In this document: positions 53,616 to 61,498 of the stretch, piece by piece
Numbering within the stretch: the first letter of the stretch is position 1
Layout: every line of letters begins with the position of its first letter
Translations under genes and position numbers: made by a program
DNA from: JACMLX01 sp031374935
Lineage (GTDB): Bacteria; Gemmatimonadota; Gemmatimonadetes; Gemmatimonadales; Gemmatimonadaceae
Reading direction: 5' to 3'
DNA length: 64,000 nucleotides
Assembly: GCA_031374935.1 (NCBI GenBank)
Contig: JANMHB010000093.1
Coordinates: 1 to 64,000, forward strand
Notes under the pieces: model-generated
Database searches by the model: none
Told to the model about the DNA's origin: nothing
What the model saw: the letters and a program-made list of their open reading frames with translations, nothing else

Positions 53616-54446
53616 ATGCCGTCGCTCCCCAGTACCGACTCGCTCTCCGGCGCACCTGACCTCTCGCCCGACGACTTCCGGCGCGTGCGGCGCATTGCGT
53701 ACGAGCGGGCGGGGCTCGCGATTCCGGTCGGCAAGGAAGGCCTGGTGCGTTCGCGCGTCTCGAAGCGGCTGCGGGATCGGCGCATCGCAAGTTTCAGCGA
53801 CTATCTCGACACCGTCGAGGAGGACGCGGACGGTGACGAGATGGTGCGCCTGATCGACCTGCTGACGACCAACAAGACGGATTTCTTCCGGGAGCCGGCC
53901 CACTTCGATTTTCTGCTCGAGCGCATCCTGCCGGCGGTGGTTGCCGCCGGCAAGCCGCTGCGGATCTGGAGCGCCGGCTGCTCGAGCGGCGAAGAACCGT
54001 ACACGCTGTCGATGCTGCTGCGGGAATCACTGCCACCGCGCTACGACGTGCGCATCCTTGCGACCGACATCTGCACCACGGTCGTTGCCGCGGCCAAGGC
54101 GGGCACCTACAGCGCGCAGCAACTCGCCGATGTATCGGAGGCGCGGCGCAGGCGCTGGTTCGTCCCGACACCTGACGGGGGCGGCTCGGTCGTGCCGGAG
54201 TTGCGGACGCCGATCAGTTTCGCCCTGCTGAACCTGATGGCCGACTGGCCGATGCAGGGACCGTTCGATCTCATTCTCTGCCGCAATGTGATGATCTACT
54301 TCGACAAGCCCACCGTCACGCGCCTGGTCGACCGGTTCCGGCAGCTGCTGGCCCCCGGTGGTCATCTCTTCATCGGCCACTCCGAGAGCCTGACGGCGAT
54401 CGAGCATCAGTACCGGTACGTCCAGCCGGCGGTGTACGCGAAATGA
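53616..54446 (+). CDS. cheR: Chemotaxis protein methyltransferase CheR
   Basis: 276 residues. The N-terminal helical domain (LIDLLTTNKTDFFREPAHF) is followed by the SAM-binding domain (LRIWSAGCSSGEEPYTLSMLL, ILATDICTTVV, FDLILCRNVMIYFD). It methylates receptor glutamates. No receptor gene is in the window. Its stop overlaps the cheD start. Confidence 0.95.
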   Translation: MPSLPSTDSLSGAPDLSPDDFRRVRRIAYERAGLAIPVGKEGLVRSRVSKRLRDRRIASFSDYLDTVEEDADGDEMVRLIDLLTTNKTDFFREPAHFDFLLERILPAVVAAGKPLRIWSAGCSSGEEPYTLSMLLRESLPPRYDVRILATDICTTVVAAAKAGTYSAQQLADVSEARRRRWFVPTPDGGGSVVPELRTPISFALLNLMADWPMQGPFDLILCRNVMIYFDKPTVTRLVDRFRQLLAPGGHLFIGHSESLTAIEHQYRYVQPAVYAK

Positions 54447-55009
54447 GCATCGTCGACACACTCGTTGCAGGGCGTCCCGTGATCATCGGCATGGCGGACA
54501 TGAAGGTCTCCGACAAGCCGGAGGACTCGCTCATCACCTATGCACTGGGCAGCTGTCTCGGCATCGTGGTGCACGATCCAGTGGCAAAGGTGGCCGGCCT
54601 GCTGCATGTCATGCTGCCCAGCTCACAGATCGATGAAAGCAAGGCCAAGGCGCAACCGGCGATGTTCGTGGACTCCGGTGTGCCGTTGCTCTTCAAGGAG
54701 TGCTACCGGCTCGGCGCGCGAAAGGAACGAATGACCGTCAGTGTCGCAGGCGGGTCATTCTCCGGTCGCGCCGACGCCGAGGACACGTTCCAGATCGGCA
54801 AGCGCAACATGCTCACCCTGCGCAAGCTGCTCTGGAAGAATGGGGTGCTGATTCACGCTGATGACACCGGTGGCATGGGCCAGTCGCGCACCATGTCGGT
54901 GAATGTCGCCAGTGGACTGGTCCAGCTGCGCACCAACGGCATGTTGCGCGTGCTTTCGCCTGAGGCGCTGGCATTGTCGGCCGCGCCTGCCGTCGCTTCT
55001 CTGAGGTAG
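54443..55009 (+). CDS. cheD: Receptor deamidase CheD
   Basis: 188 residues. Catalytic Cys in ALGSCLGIVVHD and His in AGLLHVMLPSS, with the family Thr region SVAGGSFSG. It deamidates receptor glutamines and in other bacteria partners CheC-type phosphatases. Here it is two genes before CheX. Confidence 0.94.
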   Translation: MSIVDTLVAGRPVIIGMADMKVSDKPEDSLITYALGSCLGIVVHDPVAKVAGLLHVMLPSSQIDESKAKAQPAMFVDSGVPLLFKECYRLGARKERMTVSVAGGSFSGRADAEDTFQIGKRNMLTLRKLLWKNGVLIHADDTGGMGQSRTMSVNVASGLVQLRTNGMLRVLSPEALALSAAPAVASLR

Positions 55010-55012
55010 GGT

Positions 55013-55441
55013 ATGACACTGAATGTGCTGATCGTCGACGATAGCGGAGTGATGCGGGCGATGATCCGTCGCACGCTCTCGTTGTGCGGAATTCCGCTGG
55101 GTGAGGTGTACGAGGCCGCCAATGGCGTGGAAGCGCTCGAGCAGCTTGGCGAGCACTGGGTCGATCTCGCGCTGCTGGACGTGAACATGCCGGTGATGGA
55201 CGGTGAAGAGCTGCTGACCCGGATCCGCGCCAGTGAAGAGTGGCGCGCCCTGGCCGTCATCATCGTCAGTACCGAAAGCAGTGACACCCGACTGGCGCGG
55301 CTGCGCGCCCATGGGGTCGAGATCGTCCACAAGCCGTTTACTCCCGAGCAGCTTCGCAACACCATCCTTCAGGTCACCGGACTGACGCATGCCGCAGCAA
55401 GCAACGACATCGCTGTTCCAAGCGGCGACTTCGACTTTTGA
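55013..55441 (+). CDS. Chemotaxis response regulator CheY (second copy)
   Basis: 142 residues. LIVDDSGVMRAMIRR, D56 in LLDVNMPVMDGEE, STESS and IVHKPFTPEQL complete a receiver domain. A ~20-residue tail follows and overlaps the start of the next gene by 53 bases. Its phosphatase is probably the overlapping CheX. Confidence 0.9.
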   Translation: MTLNVLIVDDSGVMRAMIRRTLSLCGIPLGEVYEAANGVEALEQLGEHWVDLALLDVNMPVMDGEELLTRIRASEEWRALAVIIVSTESSDTRLARLRAHGVEIVHKPFTPEQLRNTILQVTGLTHAAASNDIAVPSGDFDF

Positions 55442-55889
55442 GTCGCTGGCCCTCCTGTTCCCGGAACAGGGCAACGTCGAGGGGGCCGAATTCCTGCCGC
55501 TGGCCGCCACCGTCAGCGTGACGTATCGCGGTGCTGGGGCGGGGCGGGTGGTGGTGGGTGTGACCGCCGGGATCCTGCCCGCGCTCGCCGAAAACATGCT
55601 CGGCGCTGCGGCGGCCCCCGACGCCCAGGTGCAGCGCGACGCCCTCGGTGAACTGGCCAACGTGGTCACAGGCAACGTGCTGCCGCTGATCAACGGTGCC
55701 ACGGCCGTCTACCGGCTCGATGCACCGATCGACGCCGGCAACGCACCGTTCGGCGCCCGCGACGGCGAAGTCCGACGGGCCTTCACCCGTCTGCAGATGG
55801 ATGAAGGGGAAGCGCTGCTGGCACTCTTCAGTCACGACGACGCGGCGGCGCCGTCGGCCGTTCCCGCTGCGGCCGCGGCCGGCGCGTGA
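55389..55889 (+). CDS. cheX: CheX/CheC-type CheY phosphatase
   Basis: 166 residues. The phosphatase signature E-x2-N appears in DALGELANVVTGNVLPLI, with VTYRGAGAGRVVVGVTAG before it, as in CheX. One copy of the motif suggests CheX rather than two-motif CheC. It overlaps cheY by 53 bases in another frame, and its stop overlaps the cheB GTG. Confidence 0.78.
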   Translation: MPQQATTSLFQAATSTFESLALLFPEQGNVEGAEFLPLAATVSVTYRGAGAGRVVVGVTAGILPALAENMLGAAAAPDAQVQRDALGELANVVTGNVLPLINGATAVYRLDAPIDAGNAPFGARDGEVRRAFTRLQMDEGEALLALFSHDDAAAPSAVPAAAAAGA

Positions 55890-56941
55890 TCAGGGTCCTG
55901 GTGGTCGACGACTCCGCACTGGTGCGGAAGCTGCTGACGGAGGAGTTGTCGCGCTACGACGACATCACCGTGGTGGGAACGGCCGTCGATCCGTATGCAG
56001 CGCGTGAGAAGATCATTGCGCTCAAGCCGGACGTGATCACGCTCGATGTCGAGATGCCGAGGATGGATGGCCTGTCGTTCCTCGTCAAGCTGATGAAGCA
56101 CTATCCCGTGCCAGTGATCATCGTCAGCTCACTGACGCCCACCAACAGTGACGCGGCGATTCGTGCGCTCTCGCTCGGCGCGGTGGATGTCATCGGCAAG
56201 CCCGGCTCGGCGACGTCGGTGCCAGACATCTCGCGCCAGCTGGTGCAGAGCATCCGCGCTGCCTCGCGTGCCAAGCTGCAGAAGCGTGTGGAACCGGTCG
56301 CCGGTGGTCTGACGCCGGCGCGACCGGTGACGGGGCTGGCCGGGCTCTCCATGACGCACAAGATCATCGCGCTGGGTGCATCCACCGGCGGCACGCAGGC
56401 GCTCGAGGCGGTGTTGACACGCCTGCCCCCCGCGATGCCCGGCATCGTGATCTGCCAGCACATGCCGGAGAAGTTCACGGCCTCGTTCGCGCAGCGGCTG
56501 AACAGCGTGTGCGCGCTGGACGTTCGCGAGGCCAAGGATGGTGACGCAGTAGTGCCTGGCGTCGCCCTCATCGCGCCTGGCAACTTCCACATGATGCTGA
56601 CATTGTCGGGGGCGCAGTACCAGGTGCGCGTGAAGGACGGTCCCCGTGTGCATCATCAGCGGCCTGCCGTCGATATTCTCTTTTCCAGCGTCGCCAGGCA
56701 CGCTGGCCGGAACGCCATCGGCGCGATCTTCACCGGCATGGGTGCCGATGGTGCCAGGGGTTTGCTGCAGATGCGTGAGGCCGGCGCCCATACCATCGCG
56801 CAGGACGAAGCGTCATGTGTCGTGTTCGGGATGCCGAGAGAAGCGATCAAGGCGGGGGCGGCCGTCGAGGTCCTGCCGCTGCACGACATCGCGGATGCGC
56901 TGCAGAACGCCGTCGCCCAGCACAAGCTGGCCACGGTCTGA
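55886..56941 (+). CDS. cheB: Receptor methylesterase CheB
   Basis: 351 residues from a GTG. The receiver domain has D54 in ITLDVEMPRMDG. The methylesterase domain has the triad Ser in LGASTGGTQALE, His in ICQHMPEKF and Asp in GMGADGARG. It removes methyl groups from receptors and counteracts CheR. Last gene of the che operon. Confidence 0.96.
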   Translation: MIRVLVVDDSALVRKLLTEELSRYDDITVVGTAVDPYAAREKIIALKPDVITLDVEMPRMDGLSFLVKLMKHYPVPVIIVSSLTPTNSDAAIRALSLGAVDVIGKPGSATSVPDISRQLVQSIRAASRAKLQKRVEPVAGGLTPARPVTGLAGLSMTHKIIALGASTGGTQALEAVLTRLPPAMPGIVICQHMPEKFTASFAQRLNSVCALDVREAKDGDAVVPGVALIAPGNFHMMLTLSGAQYQVRVKDGPRVHHQRPAVDILFSSVARHAGRNAIGAIFTGMGADGARGLLQMREAGAHTIAQDEASCVVFGMPREAIKAGAAVEVLPLHDIADALQNAVAQHKLATV

Positions 56942-56964
56942 CCAGGGCCGTGTAGATTGGGCAG

Positions 56965-57600
56965 ATGTCCGATCTCTCCCTCGAAGGTCACCTGCACCGC
57001 CGGTGCGGCGGGCACTACGCCCTTGCCGTCGAAGACGTCACGATCCGACTGAGCGGCATGACCGCACGCGTGGATCGCAGCATGTACAGGTGCAACAAGT
57101 GCGGCGACAAGCAGCACACCGTGGAGCAGCGTGAGGAGGCGGAGCGTGAAGCCATCCTCACCATGCGCACCCAGCACTCGTTGCTGACGGGCAAGGAGAT
57201 CAAGCACTTCCGCGAATCGATCGGGCTCACCACTGCCCAGCTCGGCGAACTGCTGCACGGGCTGCCGAAGGGCATCGTCGAGGGATGGGAAAAGGGGCGG
57301 TACCTGCAGAGCCCCGTGGTCGACGCCATGCTGCGATCGCTGGCCGATCGCGAGGAGCGGGAGCGGCTGGCGGCACGCGCCGGATTGGTGCTGCCACCGA
57401 TCCCAGGCGAGGTCGTCGCGGAGACGGCTGCCGAGGGCCCCGCCGAGGTGCCGGGTGACGGCAGGGTTTCCTCGTCGCCTGACGGCGCCTCGGGTGCACA
57501 GGCCTCGACATCCGCCGGGACACCCGACGCCACGTCAGCGAGCGACGCCGCGGCCGCCACGGCTGAACCCGAAACGGTCGCCTCGGGCGTTCAGGAGTAA
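56965..57600 (+). CDS. MqsA-like zinc-finger/HTH regulator without a toxin partner
   Basis: 211 residues. The N-terminal region has C-GGHY and CNKCGDK, a YgiT/MqsA-type zinc finger, and then an Xre-like HTH (LTGKEIKHFRESIGLTTAQLGELLHGLPKGIVEGWEKGR). The last ~70 residues are Ala/Ser/Thr-rich low complexity. In MqsA the two parts bind zinc plus toxin, and DNA. No MqsR-like gene is adjacent. It starts 23 bases after cheB and might be read through from the che operon. Confidence 0.75.
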   Translation: MSDLSLEGHLHRRCGGHYALAVEDVTIRLSGMTARVDRSMYRCNKCGDKQHTVEQREEAEREAILTMRTQHSLLTGKEIKHFRESIGLTTAQLGELLHGLPKGIVEGWEKGRYLQSPVVDAMLRSLADREERERLAARAGLVLPPIPGEVVAETAAEGPAEVPGDGRVSSSPDGASGAQASTSAGTPDATSASDAAAATAEPETVASGVQE

Positions 57601-57653
57601 ATGCCGGCGCGGCGTACTCGCGCTCAGCTGTCCGTCTTTCTCACGGGACCTTC

Positions 57654-59027
57654 GTGCCGCAGTTCGTCCGTCGCAGCCCCATGCCAGTGTCGGCACGCGC
57701 CCTCTTCGACTGGCACGAGCACCCCGGTGCCTTTGAGCGTCTGACGCCAGGCTGGCAGCGCACGCGGGTCGTGTCCCGGACGGGTGGCATTACCGACGGC
57801 AGCCGCGTCGAAGTCGAGGTACCGCTGGCAGGCGGCCTGCTGCACCAGCGGCTGCTGATGGAACATCGGGACTACGTCGCCGGTGAACGGTTCACCGACG
57901 TGCAGGTCGACGGGCCATTCGCCCGCTGGTCGCACGCGCACATCATGGAGCCGGTCGCTGACGGCACCAGCGTACTCGTTGACCAGATCGACTACGAACT
58001 CCCGATGGGTCCGCTTGGCGACATCGGCGGCGGCTGGTTCGTTCGTCGGCAACTCGAGCAGCTCTTCGACTTCCGGCACGCCCGCACCCGCGCCGATCTC
58101 GAGCGACATCTGGTCTTTGCGGAGCAGCCGCGCCGCACGATCGCGATCACCGGTGGCACCGGGATGATCGGCTCGGCGCTCACCTGGTTCCTGCGGACCG
58201 GCGGTCACACGGTGCGCTGGATCACCCGGACGCCGGATGTGACCCGTGGCGACATCGGCTGGAATCCGGAAACGCAGGAGCTCGATCCGGCGGCGATGGA
58301 GGGGGTGGACGTGGTGGTGCATCTGGCCGGCGCCAACGTGGGCGAGCGCTGGACCATGGAGCACAAGCGCCGGATCGTTGCCAGTCGTATGCTCGGTACG
58401 AAGACGCTGGTGGCGGCGATGCTTCAGATGAAACGACCGCCTGAAGTACTCGTTTCTTCGTCAGCGGTGGGTTACTACGGCGATACTGGCTTGATACTGA
58501 TCGACGAGAATTCGAAAAATGGCTCCGGATTCCTCGCCGATGTGTGCAACCTCTGGGAGAACGAAACCAGGCCGGCCAGCGAGGCGGGCATTCGGGTCGC
58601 AATCGCCCGAACCGGCGTTGTCCTCTCTGCCGCTGGAGGCGCCTTGGCCAAGATGCTCCCCGCCTTCCAGCTGGGCCTCGGTGGACCGCTGGGCACGGGC
58701 ACGCAGTGGATGAGCTGGATTTCACTCGATGATCAGGTAGGAGCGATTCATCATCTGCTCATGAACCCGACAGCATCTGGTGTCTACAATCTGACCGCGC
58801 CGGCGCCAGTTCCCAACAGCGAGTTCGTATCGACCCTTGGGTCAGTGCTCAATCGACCTGCAGTGCTGCCGGTGCCGGCTTTCGCGCTGCGCGCTCTGTT
58901 TGGCGAGATGGCGCAGGCCACCATCCTGGATGGTCAGCGGGTGCTGCCGGTTCGGCTTCAGCTCGCGGGTTTCGAGTTCCAGCACCCACTCTTGGAGTCC
59001 GCACTCCGTTTCGAACTCGGGCGCTGA
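57654..59027 (+). CDS. SRPBCC plus TIGR01777-type NAD-dependent epimerase
   Basis: 457 residues from a GTG. Residues 1-155 look like an SRPBCC ligand-binding domain (PMPVSARALFDWHEHPGAFERLTP). Residues 160-457 are an SDR-type epimerase (ITGGTGMIGSALTWFL, VVHLAGANVG, SSSAVGYYG, TGVVLSAAGGAL) of the TIGR01777/YfcH family, whose substrate is not established. The fused domain order is common outside Proteobacteria. Confidence 0.88.
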   Translation: MPQFVRRSPMPVSARALFDWHEHPGAFERLTPGWQRTRVVSRTGGITDGSRVEVEVPLAGGLLHQRLLMEHRDYVAGERFTDVQVDGPFARWSHAHIMEPVADGTSVLVDQIDYELPMGPLGDIGGGWFVRRQLEQLFDFRHARTRADLERHLVFAEQPRRTIAITGGTGMIGSALTWFLRTGGHTVRWITRTPDVTRGDIGWNPETQELDPAAMEGVDVVVHLAGANVGERWTMEHKRRIVASRMLGTKTLVAAMLQMKRPPEVLVSSSAVGYYGDTGLILIDENSKNGSGFLADVCNLWENETRPASEAGIRVAIARTGVVLSAAGGALAKMLPAFQLGLGGPLGTGTQWMSWISLDDQVGAIHHLLMNPTASGVYNLTAPAPVPNSEFVSTLGSVLNRPAVLPVPAFALRALFGEMAQATILDGQRVLPVRLQLAGFEFQHPLLESALRFELGR

Positions 59028-59045
59028 CGCGGTTTGAGGCGAAGC

Positions 59046-59441
59046 CTAGAGCTTCTGGGCGCGGAAGTTCACAGTCCCTGAGTACCCGGTCATCCGCAGC
59101 TGTACCGTCCAGGAGCCGGCCGTGCCTGCGGTCGTCGGTTCGTTCAGGCTTGGGACCAGCCCTCGATCATAGACGACCGCGCCTGACGCGTCACGGACAG
59201 TCAGCTGCACAGTGCCCGCAGTGGTCGTCGTCGAGTGGTTGATCGTCGCGCGTGTTCCGGTGTTGGTCCAGGAGTACGACTTTGTGCTGCTCAGCCCGCT
59301 GACGCCGGTCGCCTGCAACGCGAACGAATCGGTGGCGTTGGACACCTCTGGCTGGAACGGTGCCAGAGGGTCGCTGCAGGCGACGAGGGCACCGAGCGCA
59401 GCGGCAATCGGGGTGAACCGAAGGCGCGAGAGCGAAACCAT
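59046..59441 (-). CDS. Small lipoprotein
   Basis: 131 residues from MVSLSRLRFTP, with AGGAG 7 bases upstream. The signal ends at lipobox ALVAC. The mature part is beta-rich, with Ser/Thr-rich strands and a WTVQLRMTGYSGTVNFRAQKL end that looks like a prepeptidase C-terminal-like or Ig-like fold. Function unknown. Convergent with the epimerase gene. Confidence 0.7.
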   Translation of the reverse strand: MVSLSRLRFTPIAAALGALVACSDPLAPFQPEVSNATDSFALQATGVSGLSSTKSYSWTNTGTRATINHSTTTTAGTVQLTVRDASGAVVYDRGLVPSLNEPTTAGTAGSWTVQLRMTGYSGTVNFRAQKL

Positions 59442-59663
59442 GAGAGACTCCTGAGAGGAACGTACTGGCACCCATCCGGCATCAGTGGTGCCGCGCAGCA
59501 TAGACTTCATGCACGCTCATTCGTAACCTCAACGCCGGCGTTTGTTCGAATCGCCAGCGCGCGCGGCAGACCTGAAACTTTTTGAGTCACCACGTCGTCA
59601 GTCTTGTGATACCGGGCAGGTCGCGCCATCGCGCGTTCCCGAGCCCGGACGGAGCCTGAACCA

Positions 59664-59930
59664 GTGTTCGTAATTCTTCTCGAAGGCGTGTTGTTCGTCG
59701 CGGCAATCGCGGCGTGCACCGCCTTTTTCGTTTGGGGAGTCAAGGCGTTCACGCCGCTCGGCACCCGCTTCCGACAGACGGAGAACCGCCGCCTGATCGA
59801 CGAGCGCGCCGCACTCACCTGCCCCATTCATGGGTGGCAGGCGCCTGACTCTCTCGTACGGCTCCCCAGCGGAGAGCCGCTCTGTTCAAAGTGCTACCAG
59901 GAGACTCTATATGGGCAGCTCGATCGGTGA
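59664..59930 (+). CDS. Membrane-anchored small zinc-ribbon protein
   Basis: 88 residues from a GTG. One N-terminal transmembrane helix (FVILLEGVLFVAAIAACTAFFVWGV) is followed by a soluble tail with CPIHG and CSKC, a likely metal-binding ribbon. The last 20 bases overlap the start of the SPFH gene, so the two may be coupled. No family recognised. Confidence 0.6.
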   Translation: MFVILLEGVLFVAAIAACTAFFVWGVKAFTPLGTRFRQTENRRLIDERAALTCPIHGWQAPDSLVRLPSGEPLCSKCYQETLYGQLDR

Positions 59931-60840
59931 TCGCCTCTCGCAGATGGGCGCTGCGGCGGCCGGAGGCGGTGGCGGCGCCCGGAAGGCCGTCCTTGCCATC
60001 GGCATCCTCATCGGCGCACTCTGGCTCTCGTCGTCGATGGTCACGTACATCGAACCCGGCCACGTCGGCATCATCATCCGGCGCACCAGCGGCGGCGTGG
60101 ACCCGGTGCCGCTAGGCCCGGGGCTGCACCTGCGCAACCCGCTGACCACCGGCATCAAGGAGTACCCGACGTTCATGCAGACGCTGGTGCTCACACAAGC
60201 TGCGAACGAAGGCTCGGTCAATAACGACGAGATCAACGTGAACTCGATCGAGGGGCAGCCGATTTCGCTGGATATCTCGATGAGTTTCGAATTGCGGCAG
60301 GACAAGGTGCCGTTTCTCTACTCGACCTTCCGCACCGATATCGACGCCATCCAGCGGGGCTACCTGCGGCAGACGATCCGGCAGGCGCTGCAGGAAGTGG
60401 CTGGTCAGGAAGAGATCGCGAACATTCTCGGACCCAAGAAGGCCGAGACGGTCGCGAAGACGCAAGCCAAGCTGGCGAAGGCGCTCGAGCAGTACGGCAT
60501 CGAGGTGAAGCAGTTCTCGATCAACGAGATCCGCGCGCCGCAGGCCGTGATGGCAGCGATCAACGCCAAGAACGTGATGCAGCAGCAGGCGCTCACCGCG
60601 CAGAACGAGCTGCAGAAGAACACCTATCAGGCGCAGGGTGACAGCATCAAGGCGGTGGGCCGCGCAAAGGCAATCCTTGCCGAAGCGCAGGCGCAGGCAC
60701 AGGCGAACGAACTGCTCGCCAAGAGCATCTCGGGCAGCCTGGTGCAGTACGAAATGGCGAAGAAATGGAACGGCGTCATGCCGCAGGTGAGTGGCTCCGC
60801 CATTCCGATGATCCAGATGCCGGGTGCTGCCAAGCCGTAA
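59911..60840 (+). CDS. SPFH/prohibitin-family membrane protein
   Basis: 309 residues from MGSSIGDRLSQ, with AGGAG upstream. An N-terminal transmembrane helix (KAVLAIGILIGALWLSSSMV) precedes a complete SPFH domain (VGIIIRRTSGGVDPVPLGPGLHLRNP) and a coiled-coil tail (KAILAEAQAQAQANELLAKSISGSLVQYEMAKKW). Such proteins form membrane cages or scaffolds that influence proteases. A strong terminator follows. Confidence 0.9.
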   Translation: MGSSIGDRLSQMGAAAAGGGGGARKAVLAIGILIGALWLSSSMVTYIEPGHVGIIIRRTSGGVDPVPLGPGLHLRNPLTTGIKEYPTFMQTLVLTQAANEGSVNNDEINVNSIEGQPISLDISMSFELRQDKVPFLYSTFRTDIDAIQRGYLRQTIRQALQEVAGQEEIANILGPKKAETVAKTQAKLAKALEQYGIEVKQFSINEIRAPQAVMAAINAKNVMQQQALTAQNELQKNTYQAQGDSIKAVGRAKAILAEAQAQAQANELLAKSISGSLVQYEMAKKWNGVMPQVSGSAIPMIQMPGAAKP

Positions 60841-60879
60841 CATCGAGGTCAAACGACCGGACGGTTTCGGTCGAACGAT

Positions 60880-60930
60880 GGGGTCGCTGGTATCGGAGAC
60901 GTGACGCGTCCGATGCCAGCGACCCCCTTT
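60880..60930 (+). terminator. Rho-independent terminator after the SPFH gene
   Basis: An 18-bp stem (GGGGTCGCTGGTATCGGA pairing with TCCGATGCCAGCGACCCC, one mismatch) is followed by CTTTCTCATT. Confidence 0.85.
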
Positions 60931-61023
60931 CTCATTCTGATTACAATCATCTAAGCTTCCTGTGCACCGCGCGCGGCACGTTGCGAGGCGTCACCACGTC
61001 CACGTCACACTCGGGAAGACACC

Positions 61024-61410
61024 ATGAGCATTTTCAGCCGCCTGAAGGAAAAACTTTTCGGCGCCAAGACGCCCGAAGCTCCTGTCGCACCCGCTGCACC
61101 GGTGGCCGCCGCCGTGCCTGCCGCACCCGATGCGCCGGCGCCCGTGATTCCGCTGCTGGACGTCGAAGCGGTGCTCACGTTCATGGCGACGCAGAACAAG
61201 CAGAAGCTGAACTGGCAGACTTCCATCGTTGATCTCATGAAGTTGCTCGGCATGGAGAGCAGCCTCTCTGAACGTCGCGAGCTGGCCGATGAACTCGGAT
61301 TCACCGGCGACAAGCAGGACACTGCAACCATGAACATGTGGTTGCACAAGGAAGTGATGCGGCAGTTCGCCGCCAACGGCGGCAAGGTGCCTGCATCAAT
61401 GACCGACTGA
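61024..61410 (+). CDS. DUF3597 family protein
   Basis: 128 residues. A short amphipathic start (MSIFSRLKEKLFG) and an Ala/Pro linker precede the DUF3597 domain (LNWQTSIVDLMKLLGMESSLSERRELADELGFTGDK, MNMWLHKEVM, GKVPASM), which is similar to LysM-associated small proteins of unknown function. Single gene between two terminators. Confidence 0.88.
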   Translation: MSIFSRLKEKLFGAKTPEAPVAPAAPVAAAVPAAPDAPAPVIPLLDVEAVLTFMATQNKQKLNWQTSIVDLMKLLGMESSLSERRELADELGFTGDKQDTATMNMWLHKEVMRQFAANGGKVPASMTD

Positions 61411-61440
61411 AACAGTCTGGCCTTTCCTGGCCGGTGTATC

Positions 61441-61483
61441 ATCCGCTCGGAGCTGACCACCGCTTCGAGCGGATTTTCATTTT
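61441..61483 (+). terminator. Terminator after the DUF3597 gene
   Basis: ATCCGCTCG and CGAGCGGAT form a perfect 9-bp stem, followed by TTTCATTTT. It ends 16 bases before the next start codon. Confidence 0.75.
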
Positions 61484-61498
61484 CCTCGCTCCGACCGC

